64,000 nucleotides of DNA, from assembly GCF_004322855.1 (NCBI RefSeq), contig NZ_CP036402.1:2170001-2234000 (forward strand), read 5' to 3'. Under the pieces are notes generated by a model. That model saw nothing but the letters and a program-made list of their open reading frames with translations. It was not told the origin of the DNA and did no database searches. The DNA is from Egibacter rhizosphaerae (GTDB lineage: Bacteria > Actinomycetota > Nitriliruptoria > Euzebyales > Egibacteraceae). Of the stretch, positions 34,265 to 41,481 are shown piece by piece. Both the position numbers and the translations under genes were made by a program. Numbering within the stretch: position 1 is the stretch's first letter; every line of letters begins with the position of its first letter.

Positions 34265-35734
34265 CTACGCCGCGTGGGCCGGGCTGCGCACCATACGGGG
34301 CACGAGCACCGCGAGGGCGACCGCCGTCGTCGCGACGGCCGCGAGCACCGAGAGCGCCGCGGTCGCCGGCGTGGATGCCCAGAGTGCCTGGGCCGCCCAC
34401 GCGGTCGGCACGACCCCGAGCAGCCATGCCCCCGGCGTGTCGAGGAACCACCACGCGACCGGCAGGTACAACGGCACCGTCGTCGCCTTGAGCAGCGCGA
34501 CGGCCTGGACCCGGTCCCGGGCGAACCCACCCACGAGCGCCACCGGTACCGCCGCGACCACGCCGCCCGCGGCGGCGGTCGCGACCAGCCCGCTGACGCC
34601 GGCTCCCGGCGCTGCGCCGGCGAGGAGCAGCACGGCAGCGACGGCGAGGGCACCGGCGACCATCGCGGCCCCGAGCCGATAGGCGGCCACCACGCGCAAG
34701 CCCGCCGGCGTAAGCGCGAGCACCGGCAACAACCCCGCGTCGCGGTCCTCGGACCACAGCAGCCCGACCAGGGACCCGACGATCACCGGGACGTGGATCG
34801 CGACCACGAACGCCCACACCGCGGGCAGGTGAGGGGCGAGATCGAGCCCGTAACGCTCCGCGACGAAGGCGACACCGCCACCGCTCAGCCACCGCGTGGC
34901 GATCGCGATGAGCGGCAGCCCCGCCAGCAGCATAAGCAGCAGCCGGTCGCCGAGCAGGGTGGCGCGGTCGACCGCCGCAAGCGAGCGTACCGCCTGCCAC
35001 CCGCTACCGGGCTCGCGCCGCCTGATGCGCCCGCGCCGGTGGCGGCGGCCCGTGGCCGGGCCGGCCGCGGGGCGCGGGTCCAGGCTGCGGCGCACGGCAA
35101 TGACCCACACCACGGCGACCGCGGCGAGCAGCCACGTCGCAGCCGGCCACGAGGGTTCGCCGCCGAGCAGCTCAAGTGCGCCGGTCAGCGGCGACACCGC
35201 CAGCAGCGGGTGCGCGAACAACCCGAGACCGTCAACGAGCGCGGGACCGATGAGCAGCGCGGCGAGCAGAGGGACGCGGGCGAGGTAGGCCGTCAGGGTC
35301 TCGGCCGCGCCGACGACCGCGATCGCCACGAGCGTGAGCAGCACCGTCGCGCCGACGGCGCCGCCGAGGACCGTCGGAGCCCAGCCTTCTCCGGCGACGA
35401 GGAGCAGGACGATGGCGACCGCCAGCGCGTAAGCGCCGAGCAGCGCCGTGCGCACCGTCACCGCGACCGCGGGGGTGAGGCCGGCGAGGCGCAGCGCGCC
35501 GGCGAGCCCGTTCGCGCGCTCGACGACGGTGAGCGCGGGAGCGGCGACGAACCCGAGGCCGGCGACCTCGAGGAGCAGGAGCCACGGCACGAGCTCGGTG
35601 CGCCACTCCTCCGGCAGCGCGAGAAGGACCGCGCCCCACGCGAGCGCGGTCGCAGCGGTGAGCCCCCACACGCCGTGGCGGCGGTGCAGCCGCAGTTCGG
35701 TCGCGACGACGGAGCGCCAGGCACGCGCGTTCAC
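34265..35734 (-). CDS. ABC transporter permease (fluoroquinolone/bacteriocin exporter-like)
   Basis: Integral membrane permease of 489 aa with about 12 helices in two halves (VPWLLLLEVAGLGFVAAPAL, TVLLTLVAIAVVGAAETL, ALLIGPALVDGLGLFA and later VWAFVVAIHVPVIVGSLVGL). GTG at 35734 overlaps the stop of the ATPase gene (GTGA), so expression is coupled. A long open frame continuing upstream through the ATPase gene is shadow. The size and layout, with VVERANGLAGALRLAGLTP in the middle, resemble exporters of the fluoroquinolone type. Substrate unknown. Confidence 0.87.
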   Translation of the reverse strand: MNARAWRSVVATELRLHRRHGVWGLTAATALAWGAVLLALPEEWRTELVPWLLLLEVAGLGFVAAPALTVVERANGLAGALRLAGLTPAVAVTVRTALLGAYALAVAIVLLLVAGEGWAPTVLGGAVGATVLLTLVAIAVVGAAETLTAYLARVPLLAALLIGPALVDGLGLFAHPLLAVSPLTGALELLGGEPSWPAATWLLAAVAVVWVIAVRRSLDPRPAAGPATGRRHRRGRIRRREPGSGWQAVRSLAAVDRATLLGDRLLLMLLAGLPLIAIATRWLSGGGVAFVAERYGLDLAPHLPAVWAFVVAIHVPVIVGSLVGLLWSEDRDAGLLPVLALTPAGLRVVAAYRLGAAMVAGALAVAAVLLLAGAAPGAGVSGLVATAAAGGVVAAVPVALVGGFARDRVQAVALLKATTVPLYLPVAWWFLDTPGAWLLGVVPTAWAAQALWASTPATAALSVLAAVATTAVALAVLVPRMVRSPAHAA

Positions 35735-36588
35735 AGCGCGTGTCCCGTGACCGCGCGGAAGACGTCGTCGAGGCTCGCCTCGGTCGTGTGCACCGTCTCG
35801 ACGATGGCGCCCTCGGGGAGCCCGGCGAGCTGGCGCGCGGCCTCCTCGAGCGACAGCGCCGCGACGTGGACCTCGCCACCGACCCGGTACTCGACCCGCA
35901 GGCGCCGCTCCCCGTGGTCGAGCTGCAGTGCCCGCGGGGTGTCGCACGCGACGATCCGGCCGCCGACGACGAACGCGACGCGGTCGCAGACGCTCGCGGC
36001 GGTGGCCATGTCGTGGGTGGTGAGAAAGATCGTCGCGCCGCGCGCCTGCTCGGCGTGAACGAGCGCGCGGACCTCGGCGGCGTTGACGGGGTCGAGCCCG
36101 CTGGTCGGCTCGTCGAGGAACAGCAGTTCTGGCTCGTGCTGGATGGCCCGCGCGAGGTTCAGCCGGGCGCGCATCCCTTTTGAGAAGCTGCCCACCGGCT
36201 CGTCGGCGGCGTCCCCGAGACCGACGGCGCCGAGCACGTCGGCGACGCCCCGGCCTGCCCGCCGGTGCAGGTTCGCGAAGTGCGTGAGGTCCTCCCGGGC
36301 GGTGAGGCGCGGATAGCCGACCGGCAGCTCGAACGACACCCCGATCCGGTCGTGGAGATCGCGGCCCCACCACCGTCGATCGCGATCGAGCAGGCGGATC
36401 CGCCCCTCCCAGCCGTCGACGAGGCCGAGCACCGCCCGCTGGGCGGTCGTCTTCCCGGCGCCGCTGGGGCCGAGAAACCCGAACACCTCGCCGGGCTCGA
36501 CCGCGAACGTCATCCCGTCCACGGCGAGGGCTTCGGCACGGGGATAACGGTAGGCGAGGTCGGCGACTTCGATGGCGGTGCGCAGCAT
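35731..36588 (-). CDS. ABC transporter ATP-binding protein
   Basis: A 285-aa ATPase partner of the downstream permease. Walker A is FLGPSGAGKTTA at about 38-49, followed by a Q-loop region in RIGVSFELPVGYPRL, where the usual Gln is Glu. The signature is GSFSKGMRARLNLARA, the Walker B LLFLDEPTSGLDP and the switch His LTTHDM. The C-terminal part ends EASLDDVFRAVTGH, as in DrrA-like ATPases. GGAGGGAGCG precedes the ATG. It is divergent from the TetR gene at 36751, with symmetrical sites between. Confidence 0.93.
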   Translation of the reverse strand: MLRTAIEVADLAYRYPRAEALAVDGMTFAVEPGEVFGFLGPSGAGKTTAQRAVLGLVDGWEGRIRLLDRDRRWWGRDLHDRIGVSFELPVGYPRLTAREDLTHFANLHRRAGRGVADVLGAVGLGDAADEPVGSFSKGMRARLNLARAIQHEPELLFLDEPTSGLDPVNAAEVRALVHAEQARGATIFLTTHDMATAASVCDRVAFVVGGRIVACDTPRALQLDHGERRLRVEYRVGGEVHVAALSLEEAARQLAGLPEGAIVETVHTTEASLDDVFRAVTGHAL

Positions 36589-36681
36589 CGCTCCCTCCGG
36601 TTGAGCGCGCGGCCGCCCGATCGCGGCCGCGCCGGGCCGGACGTTGCTCCTTCGCGGCCCGAGCCCGAATCGTACCCGGGT

Positions 36682-36730
36682 TGATAGTCACTGTCTATAC
36701 ATAGATACTTCTATTTAGGAGCCACTATCA
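36682..36730. promoter_or_regulatory. Nested inverted repeats between TetR gene and ABC exporter
   Basis: TGATAGT (36682-36688) is mirrored by ACTATCA (36724-36730), and TCTATACATAGA (36694-36705) is a palindrome inside. The AT-rich block stands out from the GC-rich surroundings and is the likely operator and promoter zone for the divergent TetR and ABC genes. TAGGCT at 36739-36744 is the probable -10 box of the TetR gene. Confidence 0.6.
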
Positions 36731-36750
36731 GCTCGTGCTAGGCTGCCCTC

Positions 36751-37341
36751 ATGGCGAAGACGGGATTGCGGGAGCGAAAGCGGCTCGCGGCGATGCGTCG
36801 GATCCAGGAGACCGCGTTCGAGCTGTTCGAGCGTGACGGCTACGACGCGGTGACCATCGAGCAGATCGCCGACCAGGCCGAAGTGTCGCCGAGCTCGGTC
36901 TATCGCTACTTCGGCACGAAGGAGCGGGTCGTCCTCTGGGACGAGTACGACCCGCCCGCCTTCGAGCGCTTCGCCGCCGAGCTCCGCGAGCATCCCCCGC
37001 TCGAGGCGATGCGTCTGGCGATCGATCTCGTGGGCGCGCAGTTCCTCGGACCGGATCGCGCCCGGGTGGAGCGCACCACGCGGCTCGCGTTCGAGGAGCC
37101 GGCGGTCACCGCGGCGATGCGCCAGGAGCTCGACGCGGCGGCGGAGGCGATCGCGGAGCTCGTGGCCGACGCGCGCGCGATGCACCGCGACGACCTCGCC
37201 GTCCAGGTGTTCGCACGGGCCGTGGTCGCGGCGATCGAAGCCGCACTGCGGACGTGGCACGCGGGCGGCTTCGAGGCCTCGCTCGTCGACCTGCTGCACG
37301 ACGCGCTCGGAGCGCTCGAGGGTGGCCTCGACCTCCGCTGA
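36751..37341 (+). CDS. TetR-family regulator of the adjacent ABC exporter
   Basis: A 196-aa repressor. The DNA-binding domain is clear: RRIQETAFELFERDGYDAVTIEQIADQ then AEVSPSSVYRYFGTKERVV (residues 15-55). The C-terminal domain is alpha-helical and Ala-rich. There is no ribosome site. TAGGCT stands exactly 6 nt before the ATG, so the transcript should be leaderless. It is divergent from the exporter genes with shared operators at 36682-36730. Its last codons lie in the first unit of a 31-bp tandem repeat that continues past the stop codon. Confidence 0.92.
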   Translation: MAKTGLRERKRLAAMRRIQETAFELFERDGYDAVTIEQIADQAEVSPSSVYRYFGTKERVVLWDEYDPPAFERFAAELREHPPLEAMRLAIDLVGAQFLGPDRARVERTTRLAFEEPAVTAAMRQELDAAAEAIAELVADARAMHRDDLAVQVFARAVVAAIEAALRTWHAGGFEASLVDLLHDALGALEGGLDLR

Positions 37342-37418
37342 ACCCGGCGCGCTCGACCTCGACCTCCCCTGAACCCGTCGTGCGCGGCCTCGACCTCCCC
37401 TGAGCCCGTCGTGCTCGC
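37326..37418. repeat. Three 31-bp tandem repeats spanning a stop codon
   Basis: Units begin CCTCGACCTCC at 37326, 37357 and 37388, exactly 31 bp apart, and run to 37418. Each contains a TGA. The first supplies the last five codons and stop of the TetR gene and the next two repeat them downstream. The first and second share 24 or more of 31 positions and the second and third share 28. It looks like replication slippage that copied the gene end. Confidence 0.85.
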
Positions 37419-37585
37419 AGCCGTGGCGCGGACAGAGCATGACCACGGCGCTCCCCGCGTCTGCCATCCCCACGCACGAGGTGCGACCCTTGTGGGAGGG
37501 CTCGATGTCGAGACCGCGGGCCCGGCGACGTCATGGGGGTGTGCGGCGCAGACGGAACGTCGCCCGAGCAACGGAGGGCCTGGAA

Positions 37586-37990
37586 ATGCGGTTCATGCTG
37601 ATGCAGTACTACGCGCCCATCGATGGCGTGCCGCCGATGACGGAGTGGGCTCAGGAGGACATCAAGGCGCACATCGCCTTCCAACAGGGGTTCAACGCAG
37701 AGCTCACCGAGCTCGGCGAGCTGGTCGATGCACAAGGGCTCGCCGCCCCCGAGCTCGCGACGTTCGTCGTCTCCGACGGCGCCAGCGCGCCGGTGATCAC
37801 CGACGGGCCGTTCCCCGAGTCCAAGGAGCTGCTCGCGGGCTTCCGAATCGTCGACGTCGACTCACAGGAGCGGGCCATCGAGATCGCCGCGCGCTCCTCG
37901 GCCGCCCCCGGCCCGAACGGCGCGCCAATCCGCCAGCCCATCGAGGTGCGCGAGGTCATGGGTGCACCGCCCGACGACCTGACCGCCTGA
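37586..37990 (+). CDS. YCII-related (DGPF domain) protein
   Basis: A 134-aa member of the YCII/DGPF family. It starts MRFMLMQYYAPIDGVPPM after GGAGGGCCTGGAA, and the upstream frame extension to 37439 is disregarded. The hallmark ITDGPFPESKELLAGF contains DGPF. The family is a ferredoxin-like fold and often accompanies ECF42-type sigma factors, as here: the sigma gene starts 12 bp downstream. Its exact function is unknown. It is thought to belong to a stress or resistance response controlled by the sigma factor. Confidence 0.9.
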   Translation: MRFMLMQYYAPIDGVPPMTEWAQEDIKAHIAFQQGFNAELTELGELVDAQGLAAPELATFVVSDGASAPVITDGPFPESKELLAGFRIVDVDSQERAIEIAARSSAAPGPNGAPIRQPIEVREVMGAPPDDLTA

Positions 37991-38002
37991 CGGGCCGAGG
38001 AC

Positions 38003-39250
38003 GTGACCGACGCGACCGACACCGAGGGCCTGCTGCGCGCGCTCGCGCCGCGGGCCCTCGGGGCACTCACGCGGCGGTACGGTGACTTCGCCGCGGCGGA
38101 GGACGCCCTCCAGGAGGCGTTGGTGGCGGCAACCACCACGTGGCCACGTGAGGGACGCCCGGCGAACCCGCTGGGCTGGCTGATCCGTGTCGCCTCCCGT
38201 CGGCTGCTCGACCACCACCGCAGCGAGGGCCGCCGACGCCGACGCGAGGCACAGGCCGCCGCATGGGCGCTGGCCGATCCACCGACCGTCCCCGGCCACG
38301 ACGACACCCTCGACCTCATGCTGCGGTGCTGTCACCCGGCGCTGACGCCGGGCGCGGCCATCCCCCTCACGCTGCGTGCGATCGGCGGGCTCACCACGCG
38401 TGAGATCGCGACGGCCTTCGGCATGCCGGAAGCCACGATGGCGCAGCGCATCAGTCGGGCCAAGGCCAAGGTGCGCGCCTCGGCGACCCCGTTCGCGCTA
38501 CCCGAAGCCGACGACCGCACCGAGCGCCTGCGCTCGGTGCGGCACGTGCTCTACCTCATGTTCAACGAGGGCTACGCGAGCCACTCCGGGCCCGACCTCA
38601 TCCGCGTCGACCTCTCGGCAGAGGCCATCCGGCTCACGCGCATGCTGTCGGCGGCCGTTCCCGAGGACCCGGAGTCAGCGGGCCTGCTCGCCCTCATGCT
38701 GCTGACGGATGCCCGCCGGCCCGCCCGCACCGGACCCGACGGCGAACTGATCCCCCTGGCGGAGCAGGACCGGGAGCGTTGGGACCGAGCCTCGATCGCC
38801 GACGGGATCGGGATACTCGACCAGGCGTTGGGACGCCGTCAGATCGGGGAGTACCAGCTCCAGGCCGCCATCGCTGCGGCCCACAGCCGGGCGCCGAGTC
38901 ACGAGGCCACCGACTGGGCCGAGATCTCCTCGCTGTACCGCCTGCTCGAGCAGCTGACCGGGAACCCGGTCGTCAGCCTCAACCGCGCGGTCGCGGTCGC
39001 GATGACCGACGGCCCGACCGCTGCGCTGGAGGTGCTCGACCACATCGAGTCCGACCTCGGCGACCACCACCGCTTCCACGCCGTGCGTGCGCACCTGCTC
39101 GAGCTGGCCGGGGACGCGGCGGCCGCGCTCCGGGCCTACGACACCGCGGCCGCCCGCGCGACCAATCCGCGTGAGCGGCAGTACCTGGTGACCCGGGCAG
39201 CCGGCCTCGCCCCGGAACAGCCGCCTACTGACGAGCAGCCGACCGCCTGA
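38003..39250 (+). CDS. ECF42-type sigma factor with C-terminal TPR-like domain
   Basis: A 415-aa sigma factor. Region 2 is at about 15-75 (YGDFAAAEDALQEALVAATTTWPREGRP, ending NPLGWLIRVASRRLLD) and region 4 at about 120-165 (ALTPGAAIPLTLRAIGGLTTREIATAFGMPEATMAQRISRAK). A long C-terminal TPR-like extension follows (NEGYASHSGPDLIRVDLSAEA onward, with YQLQAAIAAAHSRA and NPVVSLNRAVAVAM). That architecture and the preceding DGPF gene match the ECF42 group, in which the extension and not an anti-sigma factor modulates activity. The GTG start lacks a strong ribosome site and is coupled to the DGPF gene. Confidence 0.92.
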   Translation: MTDATDTEGLLRALAPRALGALTRRYGDFAAAEDALQEALVAATTTWPREGRPANPLGWLIRVASRRLLDHHRSEGRRRRREAQAAAWALADPPTVPGHDDTLDLMLRCCHPALTPGAAIPLTLRAIGGLTTREIATAFGMPEATMAQRISRAKAKVRASATPFALPEADDRTERLRSVRHVLYLMFNEGYASHSGPDLIRVDLSAEAIRLTRMLSAAVPEDPESAGLLALMLLTDARRPARTGPDGELIPLAEQDRERWDRASIADGIGILDQALGRRQIGEYQLQAAIAAAHSRAPSHEATDWAEISSLYRLLEQLTGNPVVSLNRAVAVAMTDGPTAALEVLDHIESDLGDHHRFHAVRAHLLELAGDAAAALRAYDTAAARATNPRERQYLVTRAAGLAPEQPPTDEQPTA

Positions 39251-39291
39251 GCGACCGCCCACTCACAGCAGCCGACCGCCTGAGCGGTCGG
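39235..39291. repeat. Direct repeat across the ECF42 stop codon with terminator hairpin
   Basis: A 19-bp word starting GCAGCCGACC occurs at 39235-39253, covering the last codons and stop of the sigma gene, and again at 39268-39286, a 33-bp shift. The second copy begins the hairpin CCGACCGC (39272-39279) and GCGGTCGG (39284-39291) with a CTGA loop, a likely terminator. This echoes the stop-spanning repeat of the TetR gene at 37326. Confidence 0.7.
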
Positions 39292-39349
39292 ACCGCGACC
39301 GGCGGAAGCTGCGCGCCCCTCTGCCCCGTATCGGGTGGCGTCAAGAGTC

Positions 39350-39394
39350 GCCGTACGGTTACTCGCGCATGCGCGGGTAACCGTGCTGTACGGC
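39350..39394. repeat. Large imperfect hairpin/cruciform between convergent genes
   Basis: GCCGTAC-GGTTAC (39350-39362) pairs with GTAACC-GTGCT-GTACGGC (39377-39394), giving a 13-bp stem with one 5-nt bulge. The loop holds CGCGCATGCGCG, itself a palindrome. It lies between the ECF42 gene and the convergent TetR gene, 42 bp before the TetR gene end. A bidirectional terminator is the simplest reading, but the structure is unusually elaborate. Confidence 0.6.
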
Positions 39395-39435
39395 CAGCGC
39401 ACGCACCCGTGTGTGCCCGACCGTCAAGTGTTGGG

Positions 39436-40170
39436 TCAGCGCCTCTGCACCCGCGCCTCGACCCCGTCGAGCAGCGCGTCGAGCGCGCTCGCGAAGGCAC
39501 CCTCGTAGTCGATCGGGTCCTCGTACTGGTCCGTGTCCGGTGACCCGAAGGCACCTGCCTCGTCAAGGGCCGCGAAGGTGGGGTATCGCTCCGGGTCGAA
39601 GACCTCTCCGATAACTGCTTCCTGCGCGCCCCACCACTCTTCGTTCGTGATCCCGGTACGGCGCGCGGCGAGCGCGCTGTCGACCGACGCGCGGGCGGCC
39701 CCGTCAGCGAGAAAGCCCACGGCGGCCACCAGCCGCACGACGTCCCGGGGTGGGAGCCCTGTCTCGTCGGCGGCGTGCAGCACGGACTCGTACGCGGCGA
39801 GCATGTTGGGGCCCGCGACCGGCCGCGCGTAGGTGGCCGGCACCGCGAGAACCCACGGGTGGGCGTGCGCGAGCTGCCACTCCGCCCATGCATAGGCCTC
39901 GAGCTTCGCCCGCCACCCGCCGGGCCGTTCACCGACTCGGGGTGCCTCGCCGACCACGCGGTCGACCATCAGCGCGAGCAGCTCATCCTTGCCCGGGACG
40001 TGACGGTAGAGCGACATCGTCCCGACGTCGAGCGCCTTCGCGACAGCACGCATCGAGACGGCGTCGAGCCCCTCGGCATCGGCGATCCGCACCGCCTCTT
40101 CCACGATCGCGTCCCGCGAGATCGTCGCCTTCGGGCCACGTCGAGGCGGATCGTCGAGCCCCCAGAGCAC
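39436..40170 (-). CDS. TetR-family regulator upstream of second DrrAB exporter
   Basis: A 244-aa TetR protein of the same subclass as the one at 20299. The N-terminal domain is ISRDAIVEEAVRIADAEGLDA then VSMRAVAKALDVGTMSLYRHVPGKDELLALM. The C-terminal part has YEGAFASALDALLDGVEARV. GTG at 40170 lies 2 nt after the stop of a small upstream gene, so the two form a translationally coupled operon. Both are divergent from the DrrA-like gene at 40483 and share its operator region. Confidence 0.92.
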   Translation of the reverse strand: MLWGLDDPPRRGPKATISRDAIVEEAVRIADAEGLDAVSMRAVAKALDVGTMSLYRHVPGKDELLALMVDRVVGEAPRVGERPGGWRAKLEAYAWAEWQLAHAHPWVLAVPATYARPVAGPNMLAAYESVLHAADETGLPPRDVVRLVAAVGFLADGAARASVDSALAARRTGITNEEWWGAQEAVIGEVFDPERYPTFAALDEAGAFGSPDTDQYEDPIDYEGAFASALDALLDGVEARVQRR

Positions 40171-40172
40171 CG

Positions 40173-40379
40173 TCAGGCTTCGACGAACCTCCGCGGCTCG
40201 ACCCCCACCTCCCCGCGGGCCTCTCGGGCCGCATCCGCGAGCTCCCGACGCACCTCGCCCGCGGCGTCCGCGAGCTCGCGGCGCACCTCGTACCCCGCGC
40301 TCCTCAACTCGTCGCGGAGCTCGTCGGCAGCGCGACGGCCCTCGCCCCCATCGCCGGATTCCTCAACGTCCTGGTCCAT
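40173..40379 (-). CDS. 68-aa microprotein with 11-residue helical repeats
   Basis: A short frame with start ATG 40379 and stop 2 nt before the TetR gene. After an acidic Gly-rich head (residues 1-19) come near-perfect 11-residue repeats: ELRDELRSAGY (20-30), EVRRELADAAG (31-41), EVRRELADAAR (42-52) and EARGEVGVEPR (53-63). They form a highly charged amphipathic helix. TAGGCT lies 8 nt before the ATG. I do not recognise a family. It could be an intrinsically helical partner or lipid-binding peptide, or an unannotated part of TetR regulation. Coupling to the TetR gene and codon bias support translation. Confidence 0.6.
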   Translation of the reverse strand: MDQDVEESGDGGEGRRAADELRDELRSAGYEVRRELADAAGEVRRELADAAREARGEVGVEPRRFVEA

Positions 40380-40403
40380 CGATGCAAAGCCTATGCGCCC
40401 CAC

Positions 40404-40459
40404 TTGCCTCTCGAGACCGATATGGATACGGTGTACGCTGTTTGCGTATAGCGTACGCA
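40404..40459 (+). promoter_or_regulatory. Promoter and TetR-type operator of the second DrrAB operon
   Basis: TTGCCT (40404-40409), a 17-bp spacer and TACGGT (40427-40432) form a plausible promoter. Downstream, TGCGTA (40443-40448) and TACGCA (40454-40459) make an inverted repeat with a 5-bp spacer, and a related GTGTACGC word overlaps the -10 box. GAGGAGGTAATCG then leads to the ATG at 40483. The divergent TetR protein is the likely binder. Confidence 0.6.
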
Positions 40460-40482
40460 GTTCATTGCCGAGGAGGTAATCG

Positions 40483-41481
40483 ATGGTCGCACCCCCTGGT
40501 CCTGGACCCACGACCCCCTGCGCGGTCCGCGCGCAGGGGCTGGTCAAGCGTTACGGCACCACCACGGCCCTCGACGGTCTCGACCTCGCCGTCGAGTCCG
40601 GGACCGTGCACGGCCTGCTGGGCCCCAACGGCGCCGGTAAGACAACGGTGGTGCGCGTGCTCGCGACGCTGCTTCGAGCCGAGGCGGGGACGGCACAGGT
40701 CGCTGGTTTCGATGTTCACCGCGAGCCGGCGCGGGTCCGCGCGCGGATCGGCCTCACCGGACAATTCGCGGCGGTGGACCAGCTGCTCACCGGCCGGGAG
40801 AACCTCGCGCTGTTCGGACGGCTGCTGCACCTCGGGCGGCGGGACGCGCGGCGTCGCGCCGACGAGCTGCTCGCCCAGTTCGACCTCACCGACGCGGCCG
40901 ACCGTCCGGTCCGCGAGTACTCGGGGGGCATGGGCCGCCGCCTCGACCTGGCGGCGAGCCTGATCCTCGACCCCGACGTCCTGTTCCTCGACGAACCGAC
41001 CACCGGCCTCGACCCACGGAGCCGCGCAGCGGTGTGGGAGGCGGTGCGCGCGCTGGCCGGCGCTGGCACGACGGTCCTGCTCACCACGCAATACCTGGAG
41101 GAGGCCGACCGGCTCGCCGACCGCGTCTCGGTGATCGATCGCGGTCTGGTCATCGCCGAGGGCCCGGTCGATGATCTCAAGCAGCGCACAGGAGCCGAGC
41201 GGCTCGAACTCGTGCTGAGCGCCGACGACGATCCCGAGCTCGCCCAACGGATCCTCGAACGCGTTGGCACGACGGATCCGCACTACGAGCCAGCGAGCCG
41301 CCGCCTGTACGTCCCGGTCGCGGACGGCGTCGCGGCGCTCGTCACCGCCGCCCGAGACCTCCACTCCGCCGGCGTGACCCCCGAGGACCTCGGGATACGC
41401 CGACCCACCCTCGACGACGTGTTCCTGCAGCTCACTGGACACGCCACCACGTCGGCCGCCGACGAGGAGGTCCCCGCATGA
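40483..41481 (+). CDS. ABC transporter ATP-binding protein, DrrA-like (second copy)
   Basis: A 332-aa ATPase with an N-terminal Pro-rich tail. Walker A GPNGAGKTT near residue 47, signature YSGGMGRRLDLAASL, Walker [14 protein letters not shown] and the switch region LLTTQYLEEADRLADR are present, with Gln at the usual His position as in DrrA. The C-terminal domain ends IRRPTLDDVFLQLTG. GAGGAGGTAATCG precedes the ATG. It overlaps the permease start by 4 bp (ATGA). It is related to, but clearly diverged from, the DrrA-like protein at 21250. Confidence 0.95.
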   Translation: MVAPPGPGPTTPCAVRAQGLVKRYGTTTALDGLDLAVESGTVHGLLGPNGAGKTTVVRVLATLLRAEAGTAQVAGFDVHREPARVRARIGLTGQFAAVDQLLTGRENLALFGRLLHLGRRDARRRADELLAQFDLTDAADRPVREYSGGMGRRLDLAASLILDPDVLFLDEPTTGLDPRSRAAVWEAVRALAGAGTTVLLTTQYLEEADRLADRVSVIDRGLVIAEGPVDDLKQRTGAERLELVLSADDDPELAQRILERVGTTDPHYEPASRRLYVPVADGVAALVTAARDLHSAGVTPEDLGIRRPTLDDVFLQLTGHATTSAADEEVPA

